Shown here: one piece after another, positions 17,137-25,500 of the stretch
Numbering within the stretch: position 1 is the first letter of the stretch
Layout: every line of letters starts with the position of its first letter
Source of the DNA: Pseudonocardia sp. SCN 73-27
GTDB taxonomy: Bacteria; Actinomycetota; Actinomycetes; Mycobacteriales; Pseudonocardiaceae
NCBI GenBank assembly: GCA_001725415.1
Contig: MEGH01000001.1
Span: 62,001 to 126,000, forward strand
Direction: 5' to 3'
DNA: 64,000 nt
Program-made: the position numbers and the translations under genes
Notes under the pieces: generated by a model
What the model was told of the DNA's origin: nothing
Seen by the model: the letters and a program-made list of their open reading frames with translations, nothing else
Databases searched by the model: none

Positions 17137-19548
17137 TCAGCCGTGGGCGAGGTCGGCGAACCGGCTGTAGTGCAGCTGGTGCGCGACCGTGATGGTGCCC
17201 TGCGGCCCGTTACGGTGCTTGGCCAGGATCAGGTCGGCCTCGCCCGCGCGCGGATCGTCGCGCTCGAACGCGTCGGGGCGGTGCAGCAGGATCACCATGT
17301 CGGCGTCCTGCTCGATACTTCCCGATTCGCGCAAATCGGACAGCATCGGGCGCTTGTCGTTGCGCTGCTCGGGACCACGGTTCAGCTGGCTCATCGCGAC
17401 GACCGGGACCTCGAGCTCCTTGGCCAGCAGCTTGATCTGCCGGGAGAACTCCGAGACCTCCTGCTGCCGCGACTCGACCTTGCGGCCCGACGTCATCAGC
17501 TGCAGGTAGTCGAGAATGATCAGCTTCAGGTCGTTGCGCTGCTTGAGCCGCCGCGCCTTCGCCCGGATCTCCATCAACGTCAGGTTCGGCGAGTCGTCGA
17601 CGAACAGCGGCGCCTCGCTGATCTCGCTCATCCGCCGCGCCATCCGCGTCCAGTCCTCGTCGCTCATCCGGCCGGCGCGCATGTCGGCCAGCCGGATCTG
17701 CGCCTCCGCGGACAGCAGCCGCATCACGATCTCGGACTTGCTCATCTCCAGCGAGAACACCGCGCTGGTCATCCCGTGCTTCACCGAGCACGACCGCGCG
17801 AAGTCCAGACCCAGCGTGGAGTTGTGCGTCGGCACCATCGACCGGCCGGCCAGGTACAGGTGCGCGGCGTTGTCGACCTCGACGCACCGGACCGGCACCG
17901 ACTCGACGGGCCGCACGTCGACGACGTTGCGCCGGCCGCCCTGCTGCTCCTGCCCCGCCGAGCGCTCCTTGTGCTCCAGGCGCTTGCGGTCCACCCGGAA
18001 GACCTCGTCGGCGGTCTCGACGTCGATGACGAAGCTCGTCGAGTCGTCGGCCAAGCGGCCGCGGACAGGCTTCGTCGCCATCGCACAGCGGTAGCCGAGG
18101 CCGTGCGCGAGCTCGCGCGCACCCTCGGCCAGACGCCTGCTGGTGACCGCCAGTCGCAGCCCGCCGGCGCCGGTCACCGCACCCGCGGTGTCCATGAGCC
18201 CCGCCAGCAGCGCACGACGCTGCTGCTCCGAGGCGCGCAGGTAGGCGGCCGGAATCTGCTTGGTTCCGAGGTCGAGCCCGGCGTCGGGGAGCTGGAGACC
18301 GAAGCGCCCCTTCGGCATCCGGGCCATGACGTAACCGTCGGCCTCGACGTGCCCGACGAGCTCCGGATCGTCGACGACGAAGCCCGAGCCGGCGCTCGTG
18401 GCGGCCGCGAGCCAGACCCCGAGCGTGTAGGGGCCGACCGGCAGCGTGCATTCCGACAGCTGCAGCGGGGCGCAGGTGTCGACCGAGTGCTCGGCCCGAC
18501 CGTCGGAGCGCAACGTCGCCGCGATCTGCTCGGTGGTGACCACCGACCGCACATCGTCACGGCCGCCCGTGGCCCGGCGTTCCCGCCGGGCCGTCCTCGT
18601 CCCGGTCAGCCACTGGTGCTGTGCGTCGGCGACGATCACGGTGCCGTCGGAGAACTCGACCTCGAAGCACGGCCGCCCGGCCATCACCTCGGTGGCCGCG
18701 ACCACCCGTGTGGGCACACCGTCAGCGTCGATCAGCAGATCACCGACCGCGACCTCTCCCATCGTGGTCCAGCCCGACGGCGTGGGCAGTGGCGTGTCGA
18801 GCGCCAGCGCCTTGCCCAGGCCGGGTCGCGCCGCCACGACCACCATCTGGCCGGGGTGCAGGCCGTTGGTCAACGCGTCGAGGTCGGCGAAGCCCGTGGG
18901 CACGCCGAGGGCCACACCGCCGCGGGACGCGATGGCGTCGATCTCGTCCATCGTGGGCTGCAGGAGCTCCTCGAGCGGGGTGTAGTCCTCGCTGGTGGTG
19001 CGCTCGGTGACCTCGTAGATGGCGGCCTGGGCGCGGTCGACCACCTCGTCGACGTCGCTGCCGTCGGCACCGTGGTAGCCCAGCTGCACGATCCGGGTGC
19101 CGGCCTCGACGAGCCGGCGCAGGATGGCCTTCTCGGAGACGATCTCGGCGTAGTAGGCGGCGTTGGCCGCCGTGGGCACCGTCGCGATGAGCGTGTGCAG
19201 GTAGGGGGCGCCACCGAGCCGGATGAGCTCACCGCGGCGCTGCAGCTCGGCGGAGACGGTGACCGCGTCGGCCGGCTCGCCACGGCCGTAGAGATCCAGG
19301 ATGCAGTCGTAGACGGTCTGGTGCGCGGGCCGGTAGAAGTCGTCCGGGCGGAGCACCTCGACGACGTCGGCGATCGCGTCCTTGCTCAGGAGCATGCCGC
19401 CGAGGACGGACTGCTCGGCCGTGAGGTCCTGCGGCGGCTGGCGGTCGAACGGGGACGGTGACTCCGGACCCGCGGACCCGTCGTCGGCCCGAACGGCTCG
19501 CGGCCGCCCCATGGGCCGATCGTCCGACAGCGCCATACGCAGCGTCAC
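17137..19548 (-). CDS. dnaB: Replicative DNA helicase DnaB with in-frame intein
   Basis: The 803-residue precursor contains a 473-residue DnaB helicase split by a 330-residue intein. The N-terminal domain starts PPQDLTAEQSVLGGMLLSKDA; the P-loop ARPGLGK (240-246) is cut exactly before its hydroxyl residue, and the C-terminal extein resumes at Ser577 (STLGLDFARSCSVKHG). RecA-core motifs follow, including LIILDYLQLM, SQLNRGPEQRNDKRPMLSDLRESGSIEQDAD and the Arg-rich end. DnaB unwinds DNA at the fork, so splicing is needed to rebuild the ATP site. Start may be the GTG at 19548 or the ATG four codons later. It lies downstream of rplI on the same strand. Confidence 0.97.
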   Translation of the reverse strand: MTLRMALSDDRPMGRPRAVRADDGSAGPESPSPFDRQPPQDLTAEQSVLGGMLLSKDAIADVVEVLRPDDFYRPAHQTVYDCILDLYGRGEPADAVTVSAELQRRGELIRLGGAPYLHTLIATVPTAANAAYYAEIVSEKAILRRLVEAGTRIVQLGYHGADGSDVDEVVDRAQAAIYEVTERTTSEDYTPLEELLQPTMDEIDAIASRGGVALGVPTGFADLDALTNGLHPGQMVVVAARPGLGKALALDTPLPTPSGWTTMGEVAVGDLLIDADGVPTRVVAATEVMAGRPCFEVEFSDGTVIVADAQHQWLTGTRTARRERRATGGRDDVRSVVTTEQIAATLRSDGRAEHSVDTCAPLQLSECTLPVGPYTLGVWLAAATSAGSGFVVDDPELVGHVEADGYVMARMPKGRFGLQLPDAGLDLGTKQIPAAYLRASEQQRRALLAGLMDTAGAVTGAGGLRLAVTSRRLAEGARELAHGLGYRCAMATKPVRGRLADDSTSFVIDVETADEVFRVDRKRLEHKERSAGQEQQGGRRNVVDVRPVESVPVRCVEVDNAAHLYLAGRSMVPTHNSTLGLDFARSCSVKHGMTSAVFSLEMSKSEIVMRLLSAEAQIRLADMRAGRMSDEDWTRMARRMSEISEAPLFVDDSPNLTLMEIRAKARRLKQRNDLKLIILDYLQLMTSGRKVESRQQEVSEFSRQIKLLAKELEVPVVAMSQLNRGPEQRNDKRPMLSDLRESGSIEQDADMVILLHRPDAFERDDPRAGEADLILAKHRNGPQGTITVAHQLHYSRFADLAHG
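17821..18810 (-). other. Class 3-type intein inserted in the DnaB Walker A motif
   Basis: Residues 247-576 of the precursor form the intein. It begins with Ala (ALALDTPLPTPSGW), not Cys or Ser, so the ordinary N-terminal nucleophile is missing. It carries the WCT triplet of class 3 inteins: Trp313 in block B (HQWL), Cys555 at block F position 4 (VRCVEVDNAAHLYLAG), and Thr574 before the terminal His575-Asn576. Remains of a LAGLIDADG endonuclease are visible (LGVWLAAATSAGS and LLAGLMDTAGAV), but Ala replaces the metal-binding Asp in both motifs, so the endonuclease is probably inactive. Ser577 is the +1 nucleophile. Confidence 0.9.
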
Positions 19549-20109
19549 CCCCGACTCGACATGCTATCGAACACCAGTTCGATTCACAGCATTCCGCCGC
19601 TCACCCCGGAGCGTCGGATCGGTGAACGGTCGCCGTCGCGCCGACGGCATCCCCCACCTCGGACAGGGAGCGTACGGACGCCCGGGGAGGCTCACAACGC
19701 AGTGATCGACATCGCCTGGGGACGACCTGGGGACGGATCTGCTCCGCCCCAGGAGCGCTTCGGGACCATGCTGTGGACAGACTGTGCACAGAACCCGGAT
19801 TCTCGTCAAAAGACCAGCTCAGCCCTGTGGGTAGAGCTGTGGACAAAACTGTTGGCGTGTCGCAATCGGGTGGCGTGTCGGCGCGCCGCAGCCTGGGCGC
19901 GGATCTGTCACCCGGCGCGTTCGGGCGGTCGCTCGGCGACGACATGACCGATCCACCGCAACCTTTGCGGCGCCGTTCGTCGGCGACGAACGGAGCGGCG
20001 TCACGAACCCCCCGACGCGACAGGGGCGGGACCCCGATCCGAGAGGATCAGCATCCCGCCCCTGTTACGGTGTGTGACCAAAGGCGGCCGTGACGGCCGC
20101 CCACGGTGA
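19549..20109. other. dnaB-rplI intergenic region with DnaA-box-like cluster
   Basis: No supported gene lies here. TGTGGACAG (19772-19780), TGTGCACAG (19783-19791) and TGTGGACAA (19838-19846) occur within 75 bases. The last one is, on the minus strand, TTGTCCACA, an exact high-GC DnaA box, and the first differs from it by one base. The rplI-side terminator is listed separately. Confidence 0.5.
20020..20065 (-). terminator. Hairpin terminator after rplI
   Basis: ACAGGGGCGGGA (20020-20031) and TCCCGCCCCTGT (20054-20065) are exact complements across 22 bases. It lies 45 bases after the rplI stop and probably ends the rpsF-ssb-rpsR-rplI transcript. Confidence 0.7.
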
Positions 20110-20556
20110 TCAGTTCGCGACGACCTCGATGTCGAGGTTCGACGTGACCTCCGGGTGCAGCCGGACCGCGACCGCGTGCGTGCCCACGGTCTTGATCTGG
20201 CCGGCGTCGACGACGCGACGGTCGAGCGTCGGGCCACCCGCGGTACGGATCGCGGCGACGACGTCGGCCGCCGTGACCGAGCCGAAGAGCCGGCCGGAGT
20301 TGCCCGCGGACTTCGCCTTCACGGTGACCGCGAGGCCCTCGAGCTGGCCGGCGACCTCCTTGGCGTGGCCGAGGTCGCGGATCTCGCGGGCCTTCTGGGC
20401 CCGGCGGATCGACTCGACCTGCTTCTCGGCGCCACGGGTGGCGACGATCGCGAGCTTGCGCGGCAGCAGGAGGTTACGGCCGTAGCCGTCCTTGACCTCC
20501 ACGATGTCGCCCGGGCCGCCCAGGTTCGGGACGTCGGCGGTGAGGATGAGCTTCAC
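20110..20556 (-). CDS. rplI: 50S ribosomal protein L9
   Basis: The 148-residue protein begins [36 protein letters not shown], the classic L9 N-terminal rRNA-binding domain, followed by the long helix and the C-terminal domain ending IEVVAN. L9 contacts 23S rRNA near the L1 stalk and helps hold reading frame. It is last in the rpsF-ssb-rpsR-rplI group, followed by a hairpin terminator. Confidence 0.98.
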   Translation of the reverse strand: MKLILTADVPNLGGPGDIVEVKDGYGRNLLLPRKLAIVATRGAEKQVESIRRAQKAREIRDLGHAKEVAGQLEGLAVTVKAKSAGNSGRLFGSVTAADVVAAIRTAGGPTLDRRVVDAGQIKTVGTHAVAVRLHPEVTSNLDIEVVAN

Positions 20557-20570
20557 GGTGACGTCCTTCC

Positions 20571-20807
20571 TCAGCGCGCCGTCGAGGTGTACGGCAGGAG
20601 CGCCACCTCACGGGAGTTCTTGACGGCCACGGCCACGTCGCGCTGGTGCTGACGGCAGTTGCCGGTCACACGACGCGCGCGGATCTTGCCGCGGTCGGAG
20701 ATGAACTTGCGCAGCAGACCGGTGTCCTTGTAGTCGATCTCCTGCGCCTTGTCCTTGCAGAACGCGCAGACCTTCTTCTTCGGCTTGCGCAGAACGGGCT
20801 TCGCCAT
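20571..20807 (-). CDS. rpsR: 30S ribosomal protein S18
   Basis: The 78-residue protein has the S18 core [23 protein letters not shown]. Cys14 and Cys17 in VCAFC plus the later NCRQH form a partial zinc-ribbon, so this is a zinc-binding C+ type S18, whereas some actinobacteria also carry a zinc-free copy controlled by Zur. No Zur-like site was seen here. S18 pairs with S6 in the small-subunit platform and probably in binding the rpsF leader. Confidence 0.97.
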   Translation of the reverse strand: MAKPVLRKPKKKVCAFCKDKAQEIDYKDTGLLRKFISDRGKIRARRVTGNCRQHQRDVAVAVKNSREVALLPYTSTAR

Positions 20808-20872
20808 TCCTGTGCTCCTGGATGTACTGGTGTCCCCACGCGCCTACCGGGCGCGCCGAGGAGTGGTCTCGA

Positions 20873-21415
20873 TCAGAACGGGGGTTCGTCGTCCATGGCC
20901 GGGCCGCTGCCCGCGGGCGGGGCCGAACCCCAGGGGTCGTCGGCGTATCCGCCGCCACCACCACCGCCACCGCCCGAAGGACGGTTCCCGCCGCCACCGC
21001 CGCCGCCGAACCCGCCGCCGCCACCACCGAAGCCGCCGCCGCCTTCGCCGCGGCTGACCTTGTTGACCTTGGCGGTCGCGTACTTGAGCGACGGGCCGAC
21101 CTCGTCGACCTCGAGCTCGACGACGGTGCGCTTCTCACCCTCGCGGGTCTCGAAGGACCGCTGCTTGAGCCGGCCCTGCACCATGACGCGCATACCGCGG
21201 GTGAGCGTCTCGGCGACGTTCTCCGCAGCCTGACGCCACACGTTGCAGCGCAGGAACAGCGCCTCGCCGTCCTTCCACTCGCCGGACTGGCGGTCGAAGG
21301 TGCGCGGCGTCGACGCCACCGTGAAGTTGGCGACCGCGGCACCCGACGGGGTGAACCGCAGCTCGGGGTCCGCAGTCAGGTTGCCGACCACGGTGATGAC
21401 GGTCTCGCCGGCCAT
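20873..21415 (-). CDS. ssb: Single-stranded DNA-binding protein
   Basis: The 180-residue protein has an N-terminal OB-fold (about 1-115, starting [21 protein letters not shown]), a Gly-rich linker with repeated [10 protein letters not shown] units, and the acidic tip MDDEPPF that recruits partner proteins. It binds single-stranded DNA during replication and repair. It lies between rpsF and rpsR, the usual actinobacterial order. Confidence 0.97.
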   Translation of the reverse strand: MAGETVITVVGNLTADPELRFTPSGAAVANFTVASTPRTFDRQSGEWKDGEALFLRCNVWRQAAENVAETLTRGMRVMVQGRLKQRSFETREGEKRTVVELEVDEVGPSLKYATAKVNKVSRGEGGGGFGGGGGGFGGGGGGGNRPSGGGGGGGGGYADDPWGSAPPAGSGPAMDDEPPF

Positions 21416-21425
21416 GACGGCCTCC

Positions 21426-21749
21426 TCAGCTCGCGGCTGCCGGGGCGGGGGTGCGCTGCTTCTTGGGCTCGCGGCGCAGGACCTTGGTACGCAGCACGGA
21501 CTCGTTCAGGCCCAGCTGGCGGTCGAGCTCGGCAACGGTGGCCGGCTCGGCGGTGACCTCGAGGATCGCGTAGATCGCCTCGGGGTTCTTGTTGATCTCG
21601 TAGGCCAGCCGGCGCTTGCCCCAGACCTCGACCTTCTCCACGGAACCGCCATCGGTACGGATGACGTTGAGGAAGGTCTCCAGGGACGGCTGCACGGTGC
21701 GCTCGTCGAGACTCGGGTCGAGAATGACCATGACCTCGTAATGACGCAT
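21426..21749 (-). CDS. rpsF: 30S ribosomal protein S6
   Basis: The 107-residue protein starts [19 protein letters not shown] and has the S6 core [21 protein letters not shown]. The ATG at 21749 is chosen because AGGAGGTG lies ten bases upstream; the in-frame GTG at 21758 is too close to that site. First gene of the rpsF-ssb-rpsR-rplI operon. Its leader can form a hairpin that hides both the ribosome site and the start, consistent with feedback by an S6:S18 complex. Confidence 0.97.
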   Translation of the reverse strand: MRHYEVMVILDPSLDERTVQPSLETFLNVIRTDGGSVEKVEVWGKRRLAYEINKNPEAIYAILEVTAEPATVAELDRQLGLNESVLRTKVLRREPKKQRTPAPAAAS

Positions 21750-21811
21750 GAGAACCACTCACCTCCTATGGACTCGTGACGGCCGCGGTGCATCCGCGGC
21801 AGGAGGTTCTC
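21747..21811 (-). ncRNA. Putative S6:S18-responsive rpsF leader hairpin
   Basis: On the transcript, GAGAACCTCCT (from 21811-21801) can pair with AGGAGGTGAGTGGTTCTC (21767-21750), with a five-base bulge. This sequesters the AGGAGG ribosome site immediately before the rpsF ATG. An inner hairpin CCGCGG-ATGCA-CCGCGG followed by CCGTC fits the CCG-containing apical region known from S6:S18 leaders. A further 9-bp hairpin lies upstream at 21833-21852. Confidence 0.65.
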
Positions 21812-22000
21812 ACCACCCCCCGACAAGAATCGGGTCCCGCCTCGGCGGGACCGTCGTAGCGGCGTCCCTGTGGACACCGGTCGGGGTGATCCGTCGAGGC
21901 TACCAGCGCGGATCCGCCCACCGACGTCGCCCCCGGGGTCGGCGCCGGGTTCCGGTCGGGCGGCGCCGAGACCGCGACGACTGATCCGGCGGACGCCCCT

Positions 22001-22006
22001 TAGGCT
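22001..22006 (+). promoter_or_regulatory. -10-like hexamer for leaderless nfo
   Basis: TAGGCT lies six bases before the ATG at 22013. Confidence 0.45.
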
Positions 22007-22012
22007 GACGCC

Positions 22013-22783
22013 ATGCTCATCGGGGCCCACGTCCGTGACGACGACCCCGTCGGCGCCGCGGCCGAGCGCGGGGCCGACGTCGTCCAGATCTTCCTCGCCG
22101 ACCCGCAGGGGTGGAAGAAGCCGCCCACGCACCCCCAGGCCGAGCAGTTGCGGTCGGGGGAGCTGACGGTCGTCGTCCACTCGCCGTACGTCGTCAACGT
22201 CGCGTCACCGAACAACCGCATCCGCATCCCGTCGCGCAAGCTCGTCGTGCAGCACGCCCAGGAGGCGGCCAACGTCGGCGCGATCGGGCTGGTCGTGCAC
22301 GGCGGCCACGTCACGCAGAAGGACGACCCGGAGGTCGGGTTCGACAACTGGCGCAAGTTCGTCGAGCGCCAGCAGGACGAGGGCGGCTTCGCGGTCCCCG
22401 TCTTCATCGAGAACACCGCAGGTGGCGACAACGCGATGGCCCGCAGCTTCGACGCGCTGTCGCGGCTGTGGGACGCGGTCGGCGAGTTCGGCGTCGGCTT
22501 CTGCCTCGACACGTGCCACGCGTTCGCCGCGGGCGAGGACCTCATCGACGTCGTCGACCGCGCCAAGGCCATCACCGGCCGGATCGACCTGGTGCACCTC
22601 AACAACTCGCGCGACGAGTTCGGCTCGGCGCGCGACCGGCACGCCAACATCGACTCCGGCACGATCGACGCCGAGCAGCTCGCAGCGGTCGCCGAGGCCG
22701 CGGGGGCGCCGATCGTGGTCGAGACCCCGGCCGAGGGTCAGTCAGCCGACATCGCGTTCCTGCGCGAGCGGCTGGGGCGGTGA
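22013..22783 (+). CDS. nfo: Endonuclease IV (AP endonuclease)
   Basis: The 256-residue TIM-barrel protein shows endonuclease IV zinc-ligand segments: VVVHSPYVVNVASPN, GLVVHGGH, PVFIENTAGGDNAMA, GFCLDTCHAFAAG, LVHLNNSRDEFGSARDRHANI and VVETP. Nfo cleaves DNA 5' to abasic sites in base-excision repair. The gene starts at a likely leaderless ATG and overlaps the following glycosyltransferase start by four bases. Confidence 0.93.
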   Translation: MLIGAHVRDDDPVGAAAERGADVVQIFLADPQGWKKPPTHPQAEQLRSGELTVVVHSPYVVNVASPNNRIRIPSRKLVVQHAQEAANVGAIGLVVHGGHVTQKDDPEVGFDNWRKFVERQQDEGGFAVPVFIENTAGGDNAMARSFDALSRLWDAVGEFGVGFCLDTCHAFAAGEDLIDVVDRAKAITGRIDLVHLNNSRDEFGSARDRHANIDSGTIDAEQLAAVAEAAGAPIVVETPAEGQSADIAFLRERLGR

Positions 22784-24357
22784 TCCGGACGGCCGACGGC
22801 ACCACCCCGGTCCCCGGGTCCGACGCCGTCGCGCCGCCCCGGCGCGGAACGGCGCTGCTGCTGGCGGTCGTCGTCGCGCTCACGGGTCTCACACTCGTGC
22901 TCGGCTACGTCAACAAGGCCCGGTGCACCGGGCCGGAGTTCGACGCGCAGGGCCGCAGCGCCCCCGACTACGAGAACCGCAAGGACCTCGACGTCTGCTA
23001 CTCCGACATCCAGCACCTCTGGATCGGCCGCGACATCGACGAGCACGTCTTCCCCTACGTCGACGGCGGGATCGACGCTGACGGCAAGCTCACCGGCGGG
23101 ACCGTCGAGTACCCGGTGCTCACCGGCCTGATCATGTGGCTGGCCGCGCTCGGCGCCCACACCGACGCCGGGTTCCTGCTGGCCTCGGCGCTGATCATGG
23201 CCCCCTTCGGGCTCGCAACCGGCTGGCTGCTCGGCCGGCTGTCGCGGTGGCGAGCGCTGCTCTGGGCGCTCGGCCCGCCCCTCGTGCTGTACGCGTTCCA
23301 CAACTGGGACCTGCCCGTCGTCGCCTGCGCGGTCGGCGCCGTCTTCGTGCTGCACGGGCTGCGGTCGCGATGGTCGCTGCGCCGCCGCGGCACCGTCGCC
23401 GCCGTGCTGCTCGGCCTCGGCTTCGCGCTCAAGCTCTACCCCGGCGCCTTCGTGCTGCCGCTCGCGCTCTACGTCCTCACCCGCGGCGAGGACCGCGTCC
23501 CTGGCGGCCGTCTCGACTGGTGGGGGGCCGTCCGCGTCGCCGGCGCCGCCGTCCTCACGGTCGTCGCCGTCAACTTGCCCTTCGCGATCGCCGGGTTCGA
23601 CGGCTGGCGGGCGTCGTTCACCTTCCAGCAGCTGCGCAAGGTCGACTTCACGACGAACTCGTTCTGGTTCTGGGGCTTCCGCCCGTACTCGGAGCCCGAC
23701 GACGTCGCCTTCCAGGACCTCGTGTCGTGGCTGTCGCCGACGCTGATCATCGCCTCGTTCCTGCTCGCCGCCGGGGTCGGCCTGTGGCGGATGCGACGCC
23801 TCGGCTCGTACCCCTGGGTCGCGGTCAGCGCGGCCATGCTGTGCGGGTTCCTGTTGCTGCACAAGGTGCACAGCCCGCAGTACACGCTGTGGCTGCTGCC
23901 GTTCTTCGTGTTGCTGCGCGTGCCGTGGGGGGTCGTCGCCGGCTATCTCGTCGCCGACGCCGTCATGGGGATCGGCATCTTCCGCTGGCTCTACGACGTC
24001 CGTGCCGGTGTCGACCTGGAGATCACCCAGGGGCTCGCCGCGCAGGCCGTCGCCGTCGGCGTGTGGGGACGGGCGGCGCTGCTGGTCGCCCTGTTCGTGC
24101 TGTTCCTGCGCGTGCCCCCGACCTTCGCCCTCCGCCCGCCCCCGCCTGCCGACGCACCCGAGCAGCCACCCTCCGAGCCGGAGGGACGCGACGAGCCCGC
24201 CGCTGCGAAGGCGACGAGCGACGCCGAACAGCCGGGCTCCGAGCAGCCGGGCTCCGAGCAGCCGGGCGAGGAGAAGGCGAGCGCCGAGAAGGCGAGCGCC
24301 GAGAAGGCGCGCGAACCCGTGGGCGACACCCCGAGTTCGGCCGCCCCGGCCCCCTGA
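22780..24357 (+). CDS. GT87/DUF2029-type polyprenol-dependent glycosyltransferase
   Basis: The 525-residue protein has about ten membrane helices and the GT87-like segments CYSDIQHLWIGRDIDEHVFPYVDG, TVEYPVLTGLIMW, GFALKLYPGAFVLPL and LLLHKVHSPQYTLWLLPF. GT87 members such as PimE-like mannosyltransferases add sugars from polyprenyl phosphates outside the membrane. A disordered tail of about 90 residues follows, with repeats of EQPGS and EKASA. The GTG overlaps the nfo stop. A second GT87-like gene lies at 25,436-27,034. Confidence 0.85.
   Translation: MIRTADGTTPVPGSDAVAPPRRGTALLLAVVVALTGLTLVLGYVNKARCTGPEFDAQGRSAPDYENRKDLDVCYSDIQHLWIGRDIDEHVFPYVDGGIDADGKLTGGTVEYPVLTGLIMWLAALGAHTDAGFLLASALIMAPFGLATGWLLGRLSRWRALLWALGPPLVLYAFHNWDLPVVACAVGAVFVLHGLRSRWSLRRRGTVAAVLLGLGFALKLYPGAFVLPLALYVLTRGEDRVPGGRLDWWGAVRVAGAAVLTVVAVNLPFAIAGFDGWRASFTFQQLRKVDFTTNSFWFWGFRPYSEPDDVAFQDLVSWLSPTLIIASFLLAAGVGLWRMRRLGSYPWVAVSAAMLCGFLLLHKVHSPQYTLWLLPFFVLLRVPWGVVAGYLVADAVMGIGIFRWLYDVRAGVDLEITQGLAAQAVAVGVWGRAALLVALFVLFLRVPPTFALRPPPPADAPEQPPSEPEGRDEPAAAKATSDAEQPGSEQPGSEQPGEEKASAEKASAEKAREPVGDTPSSAAPAP
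24226..24312 (+). repeat. Short tandem repeats in the glycosyltransferase tail
   Basis: Three 15-base units of GAGCAGCCGGGCTCC (first with GAA, last diverged) run 24226-24270, followed by 15-base units of GAGAAGGCGAGCGCC at 24271-24300 and a partial one to 24312. They keep frame, so copy number can vary without breaking the gene. Confidence 0.85.
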
Positions 24358-24410
24358 CCCGCCCTGCCCACGGTGCTGCCCGGGGAGGCGCCCCCGCGGA
24401 CGGGCAGGCG

Positions 24411-25052
24411 TCAGCGCCAGGCGAAGACCGGCTGCTCCAGGTGCGCGACGCGCGTCGGGCGGCCGTGCAGCACGACCTCCCGGAACTGGTGCAGCACAGC
24501 GCCGGTGGGGGCATGGACGAATCGGCCGAGCATGGGCAGCTGGATGACGGGCGCCTCGGACTCGGGGATCGTCAGGAAGCGGGGTTCGACGTCGATCTGG
24601 CGCAGCGCGACCCGGTGCACGGAGCCGACCTCGTCGGGGTTGGGCGTGAGGTCGCGGGCGGGCCCACCCCACAGGACGACCGGAGTGATCAGGTAGCCGG
24701 AGCGGGTGGGGTAGTCGTCGAGGACGCCGAGGACGGCGTCGTCGCCGAGGCGGAGACCGAGCTCCTCGTCGAGCTCGCGGCGGGCGGCGACGATCTCGGT
24801 CTCACCCGGGTCGAGCCGCCCGCCGGGCAGCGCCCACTGGTTGGCGTGGCGACGCAGGGTGGGGGCGCGGCGGGTGAGCAGGAGGGCGAGGCCGTCGAGG
24901 AGTGGGTCGTGCCCGGGGACCTCGCCGGTGGGGGCCGGGTCGGGATCGGGGACGAGCGTGATGGTGACGGCGGCGCGGGCCAGGTCGGACCTCTCGACGC
25001 GGAGGGGGTCGAACGCAGCCATCCGCTCTGCGACAACCGCCTTCGGGTCCAT
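24411..25052 (-). CDS. NUDIX hydrolase, CoA pyrophosphatase-like (NudL)
   Basis: The 213-residue protein carries the Nudix box GGRLDPGETEIVAARRELDEELGL (near residues 76-99), preceded by LTRRAPTLRRHANQWALPGG. This resembles NudL/YeaB CoA diphosphatases, which cleave CoA derivatives, and corresponds in position to the Nudix gene near ponA1 in some relatives. Specificity cannot be fixed by eye. It diverges from the DUF3052 gene. Confidence 0.82.
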   Translation of the reverse strand: MDPKAVVAERMAAFDPLRVERSDLARAAVTITLVPDPDPAPTGEVPGHDPLLDGLALLLTRRAPTLRRHANQWALPGGRLDPGETEIVAARRELDEELGLRLGDDAVLGVLDDYPTRSGYLITPVVLWGGPARDLTPNPDEVGSVHRVALRQIDVEPRFLTIPESEAPVIQLPMLGRFVHAPTGAVLHQFREVVLHGRPTRVAHLEQPVFAWR

Positions 25053-25087
25053 CGTTCCGACACTGCCTCACCCGACCGGTCCGGGCA

Positions 25088-25093
25088 TACGCT
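25088..25093 (+). promoter_or_regulatory. -10-like hexamer for DUF3052 gene
   Basis: TACGCT lies eight bases before the GTG at 25102. Confidence 0.35.
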
Positions 25094-25101
25094 GTCGCGC
25101 T

Positions 25102-25500
25102 GTGACCCCCGCCGCACCTGTCGGTCACTCCGGCACGCCGCTGCCCCGGAAGCTGGGGATCCGGGAGGGAACCCGGACGTTGCTGGTCGGCACCCCGGCC
25201 GGGTTCGAGCTGGATGCGCCGCACCATCGGCGGGCGTCGGGTGCCGGTTACGAGGTGCAGGTGGTGTTCTGTCCGGACGTCGCGACGTTGCGGAAGCGGT
25301 GGGAGCGGGCGGTGGAGCTGAGCACGGAGCGGGGCGCGGTGTGGGTGGCGTGGCCGAAGAAGGCGTCGGGGGTGGCGACGGATCTCGACGAGAACGGCGT
25401 CCGCGACCACGCGTTGCCGCTGGGCTGGGTGGACGTCAAGGTGTGCGCGATCGACGCGACGTGGTCGGGTCTGAAGCTGGTGCGACGACTGGAGCGGTGA
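25102..25500 (+). CDS. DUF3052 family protein
   Basis: The 132-residue protein contains the DUF3052 segments [71 protein letters not shown]. Function is unknown; the family is widespread in actinobacteria. Its last 65 bases overlap the converging glycosyltransferase gene on the minus strand, so the two transcripts are complementary at their ends. Confidence 0.85.
   Translation: MTPAAPVGHSGTPLPRKLGIREGTRTLLVGTPAGFELDAPHHRRASGAGYEVQVVFCPDVATLRKRWERAVELSTERGAVWVAWPKKASGVATDLDENGVRDHALPLGWVDVKVCAIDATWSGLKLVRRLER

Noticed and set aside
22001-22006. TTAGGCT before nfo as a second iron box
   Set aside because: Only a seven-base half-match; the position fits a -10 element of a leaderless transcript better.
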